Shown here in pieces: positions 60,340-64,000 of a stretch of DNA of 64,000 bases (the stretch's first letter is position 1; every line of letters starts with the position of its first letter). Origin of the DNA: Isoetes taiwanensis. Taxonomy: Eukaryota > Streptophyta > Lycopodiopsida > Isoetales > Isoetaceae. The notes under the pieces are model-generated. The model searched no databases. It was not told the DNA's origin and worked only from the letters and a program-made list of their open reading frames with translations. The position numbers and the translations under genes were made by a program. The stretch is from the NCBI GenBank assembly GCA_021234155.1, contig JAJEKV010000073.1, forward strand, positions 6,412,083 to 6,476,082. The letters run 5' to 3'.

Positions 60340-62394
60340 GGGCATGGTCCTGGAGATAAGCATCTAGGCATTTCTGGATTGAGCTCCGATTGCGCCGCCT
60401 GGGCGTGCCAATTTCAACTACTTTAACTCTGTCGCGGAAGAATTTTTTTGCTATTTCGGATACCTTTGTCACTCTTGCCAGATATCTACCGTGACGTGAG
60501 CCGTTTTAGGTTTCGTTTCAGTTACGCTTAGTTGAAATTGCTTTTACGATCTTTGATTTTGCCCCTAACGCACCGGCCCACCCCAACCCGGCCCTCCACC
60601 CGACTCGACCCCACCAACCTCCCAGCCCAGGAAGTGGCAAATTGCTTGATGCACACACTAGTCCCTGGCAAGATAATAATTTAGAAAATCAATCTCTCAA
60701 GGCTGAATGATCTAGAGATGCTGCTCTCACATGGTCTCCTCTTTACTCCAGAAGACCAAAAAGAAGGGATAGTCTCTAGACTATATATGTTGAAGGGCTA
60801 CTGTCGTGATGCTTTTAAGAGATAATCTTTAGTAAGTATTTCCAGTTTTAAAAATGTTTTCTTTTCTCTTTCTTCAGCAACTTGTGTCCAAAAGCTGGTT
60901 AGCAGTTAGCAATTAAGGCTAAGATGAATAGTCTTTAGATTGTAAGATTGTTCGCATTGGCGAAAGATTATGGCAGGAATCGCTGAAGGCGCAAAGGAGA
61001 AGCATATTTTGAGTTGGTGGAATTGATGATCCCACCTTTGATTACGCGAGCAGCTTTTGTTTGACTAGAGATATAGGCGAGTATTTTGATTATTATGGGT
61101 GATACAGTCACATTCCTTTTATCGCCGCCAACTACTCTGATGCAGAACTCTCAAAACAAAAAGGGTATGATCAACTTTGAGTCAGCCTCATTTTCAAGCG
61201 CGTTCAATCTCTTCCTAGTGTCAAAACCTTTGCCCATCTCGCCTCCCACAACTCCTCAAGTGGCCGCCACAAGCTTAAAACGAGAGTGGTTCTGCCAACT
61301 CTTTTGTTGGCACCGGCGGGTAAAGAAGGGTCATTATAGAAAGATTGTGGCAATTGCAGAAAGATTTGCTCAATATCTTAAAAGATCAGGCACAAAATCT
61401 TTTCTGGATTGCATCTCCAAACATCCGGTAACAACCTTATCACCTATTTTCTGACCGCTCCTTCATCACTTCCTACTACTAAAGTTAAGAACTTTCGTTT
61501 CTTTACCATATGTTCTTTTCAAGAAACCGGAGACCGGTTTCACCCAAAGCGCAAAAAATTCCCCACCTTCTTCCCACGCCCAATCCCATAGCCAATTCTC
61601 CCACCGGCCCATCCTGGCTCCCACACCCTCCCACCTCCCATGATCAAACAGTTGTGAAAATGGCGGATGGTAACCCTTGCTCCGAAAGGCACCGCCTGTA
61701 CTCAAGTAGACAAGATCATCGCACTCCACCTCAACAACCGAGACATCATTCCTGGCACCTGGCTCCCTGGCAAATTCATTGAGCAGTTTCGGAATTTGAT
61801 CGAAGAATGGGATATTCAGTCATTTACCAAGAGACGGAAGTGTTCATGTTATCAAAAAGAACCTTCCTGCTTCAGATTCCAGGCCCTTACCTGTAGCGTT
61901 TGCAGGATATTGAATGATGAAGGCTCTTGGCTACTCGAACAACACCGGACCTCGGGCGGAGTCCCTCAGGCAAGCAGTCTCCAAGACCCCTGGAGCATCC
62001 CTTGGCCATACTTATCGCACTCGGTGCCAAAGTCCCAAAGCCGCACAATCCCACGAACTCTGGCCAAACCCCGGGTCCTCAAATCTTTGAACTCATTCAT
62101 GCGGGCATATTTGAGAGAGCCGAGCAGGAGGGAAAGTGAGAGCTTTATTTTTCGTGAAGTTTCAGGCATAAAAGTATGGTTTTTCTTTTGGATAAAGTAG
62201 TAATATTTTGATACTTTAGTAATCTTATTAGTTCTTATGTTTCACACAAATGGGTGGTTGAGCTGCGAAGAACAGAATCCTTCTTCTTGATTTTTCTTGG
62301 TGCACGTAGTATGATCGGGCATAAAACACTACTCTCTTGATTTTGGCTGAAGCCATTAAACAGTAGCTTATATTCTAATAGAGCACCTGTCCTT

Positions 62395-62560
62395 AAATTT
62401 GAAGACTCTTTTGAGGTTTCTTTATGGAGTTAAACTACGATGTCAGCCATTTCCTCAGTATTTGGTGTTTGGCTTATGCTTACAGTCCCGCCATACTCCA
62501 CAAACAGGGCAAAACCAGCCGATAGGGCCTCGTCATTTCTCATTGGTCATCCCGGATACT
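62395..62560 (+). pseudogene. copia integrase C-terminal segment
   Basis: Across frames it reads KTLLRFLYGVKLR (for KTPFEVLYGVKPR), then SIWCLAYAYSPAILHKQGK (for HLRVFGCLAYA...) and FLIGHPGY. This is the segment following the copia integrase core. Confidence 0.65.
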
Positions 62561-63089
62561 GATGAAAGCGGCGGAGGGGTATCTCTTTGGTTTAAGAAAG
62601 TATTGGTAGCCTAAGCGAAAGAAGATTTGTGTCGATTTCAGATGGCGGATATTACAATTCATTAGTGATGACTAAAATTTTCAAGACTTTACACCCCACT
62701 ATGTTTTGACCTGACTCTGTTTCTTGTACCATCAGTTTGTTTCACCAACAGCCTCTTACCTTCTTGTTTTCTATTCCATCTTCGCATTACCTTACCCCAT
62801 TCCAACAGTCCACTATCTCTTTTCTCCTCCCTTCATTGTATATCTTCATATTACAGCCAGATGTTCCAGAAGCTTCTCGAGTGCATGATGAAGTTTTCTT
62901 CATATGTTTAAAGCGAGAGGGATCATGCCGAGCCTCCGATATTCCATCTTCAACCCCATTGTTCCGCCCCACAAAATCGGTCATTTCGAGTTAATTAGAT
63001 GGAACCCTACGAGATCTCGCAGATAAGGTGTTATCCTCCTTTTGGAAGTTTTTGTAATTTGCTTTTGATGGCCAAAAAATACAAGACTA

Positions 63090-63900
63090 CGTAAGGAACC
63101 TACTACTTTTTCTCAAGCCGCTAAAGATTCTCATTGGCTCCAAGCTATGGATGAAATTGGATATGCTTCATAAGCAAAATGCATGGGAGTTAGTTCCCAG
63201 GGCCATCCTGACAACAAATATTATGAAAATGGCCCAAGACCAACTTCATTCCGATATTCCTCATCCAAAAACGCAATTCCGCCTTGTGGCCAAGGGTTTT
63301 ACACAGCAGGAGGGGTTTGATTATAATGAAGTTTTTGTTCCTGCTTGTCTGCCTGGATACTTTGCTGCTGTTCCAGCCTTGGCAAGATCCAAACTTTGGC
63401 CTGTTTGTATTTGATTTCAAGTCGCCTTTCTAAGCCTTTTCTAATGGAGATTTAGAAGAGGATATTTACATGCAGCAGCCCACAGGTTTTCAAGATCCTA
63501 CATATCCACATTATGTTTGTAATCAAGCAGGCCAAGATGTTGGCATCGAAAATTAATTTTTCTTTTTAAGTCTTGGCTACCAAAGGTCACATGTAGATTG
63601 TAATTTTATTATAAGACCATTGGTTCTCGAAGTTTCTATTCTTTCTCTTATATGTTGATGATATGGTACTCACAGGAGATGTAAATCTGATCTTATATCA
63701 AGTACTGCCAGCCTCTTAGCACCAGCTTTGAGATCACGATTTAGGGTCTTATGCATTATTGTCTGGGACTAGAAGTTTGGCAGCAAATTCATGGAATCTT
63801 TTCTTGCTCAATGTAAGGCGGTATATTAATGAGGTACTTCATAGGTTCAACATGGCGTGCATCGTAAGTCGCCAAAATCTCCTCATGATCCGTGCAATGT
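63090..63900 (+). pseudogene. copia reverse transcriptase fragment
   Basis: Frames include EPTTFSQAAKDSHWLQAMDE (63090-63155), HKQNAWELVPR, FRLVAKGFTQQEGFDYNEV (63270-63330), DIYMQQPTGFQ (63460-63495), a YMLMIW/YVDD-like site near 63650, and LMHYCLGLEVWQQIHGI (63740-63795). Several frameshifts are present. RNase H would lie beyond the window. Confidence 0.85.
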
Positions 63901-64000
63901 CTTTAACTTGATTGATAACAAGAAGATGAGATGCAACTCTATAGGCAGCTGGTTGAGCACTTTTTTTATTAACATTGTTACCGCCAGACATTGTTTACAT

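Larger units (their letters stand above)
60327..64000 (+). mobile_element. plus-strand copia retrotransposon, decayed, runs off the right edge
   Basis: An exact PBS (60327-60339) follows an LTR end (...aagccA, 60326). About 2.1 kb later the integrase C-terminus is recognisable, then RT at 63090-63900. These distances fit a copia element. The gag, protease and integrase core between 60340 and 62390 are too decayed to read. The 5' LTR start was not located. Confidence 0.75.

Overview
The window looks like an intron- and transposon-rich land-plant nuclear genome. It holds Ty1/copia and Ty3/gypsy retrotransposons, a LINE, tRNA-iMet-type primer-binding sites (TGGTATCAGAGCC), long CT/GA microsatellites, and two exons of an organelle-type alanyl-tRNA synthetase about 10 kb apart. 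A non-angiosperm such as a fern is plausible, but this is an inference from overall style. Almost every coding region is broken by small indels, so most genes are called pseudogenes or remnants.

Layout. 1-3490 (-): a Ty3/gypsy gag-pol remnant in the order gag (two CCHC knuckles), protease, RNase H, reverse transcriptase. 3490-9653: a T-rich (minus strand), gene-free leader or LTR-like region with tandem repeats and two copies of a 155-bp promoter-like segment about 5.25 kb apart. 9654-11600: AT-rich, no gene seen. 11620-20870: the most unusual block. It has a decayed minus-strand gene of unknown family (11620-14249) and a divergent plus-strand transposase/integrase-like gene resembling DUF7869 proteins (16480-19613). 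Between them lie nine GATCGCG-type palindromes, clustered upstream of each gene. Two tandem small intact genes of about 80 codons follow on the minus strand.

21-26 kb: microsatellites, two perfect hairpins and a LINE 3' fragment. 26176-37083: two AlaRS exons whose intervening intron contains a complete but decayed copia element (27808-35735, -). A young 3.1-kb non-autonomous LTR element (29950-33094, -) is nested in that copia, with near-identical LTRs, a 5-bp target duplication, a PBS, a PPT and only gag-like coding capacity. 38284-43680: a plus-strand copia fragment abutting a decayed minus-strand copia. 43690-60180: no recognisable gene; AT-rich DNA punctuated by C- and CpG-rich patches. 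60327-64000 (+): another decayed copia, with PBS, integrase C-terminus and RT, running off the right edge.

The best candidate for an undescribed system is 11.6-20.9 kb: a divergent gene pair sharing structured palindromic sites, with duplicated small genes next to the transposase-like gene.
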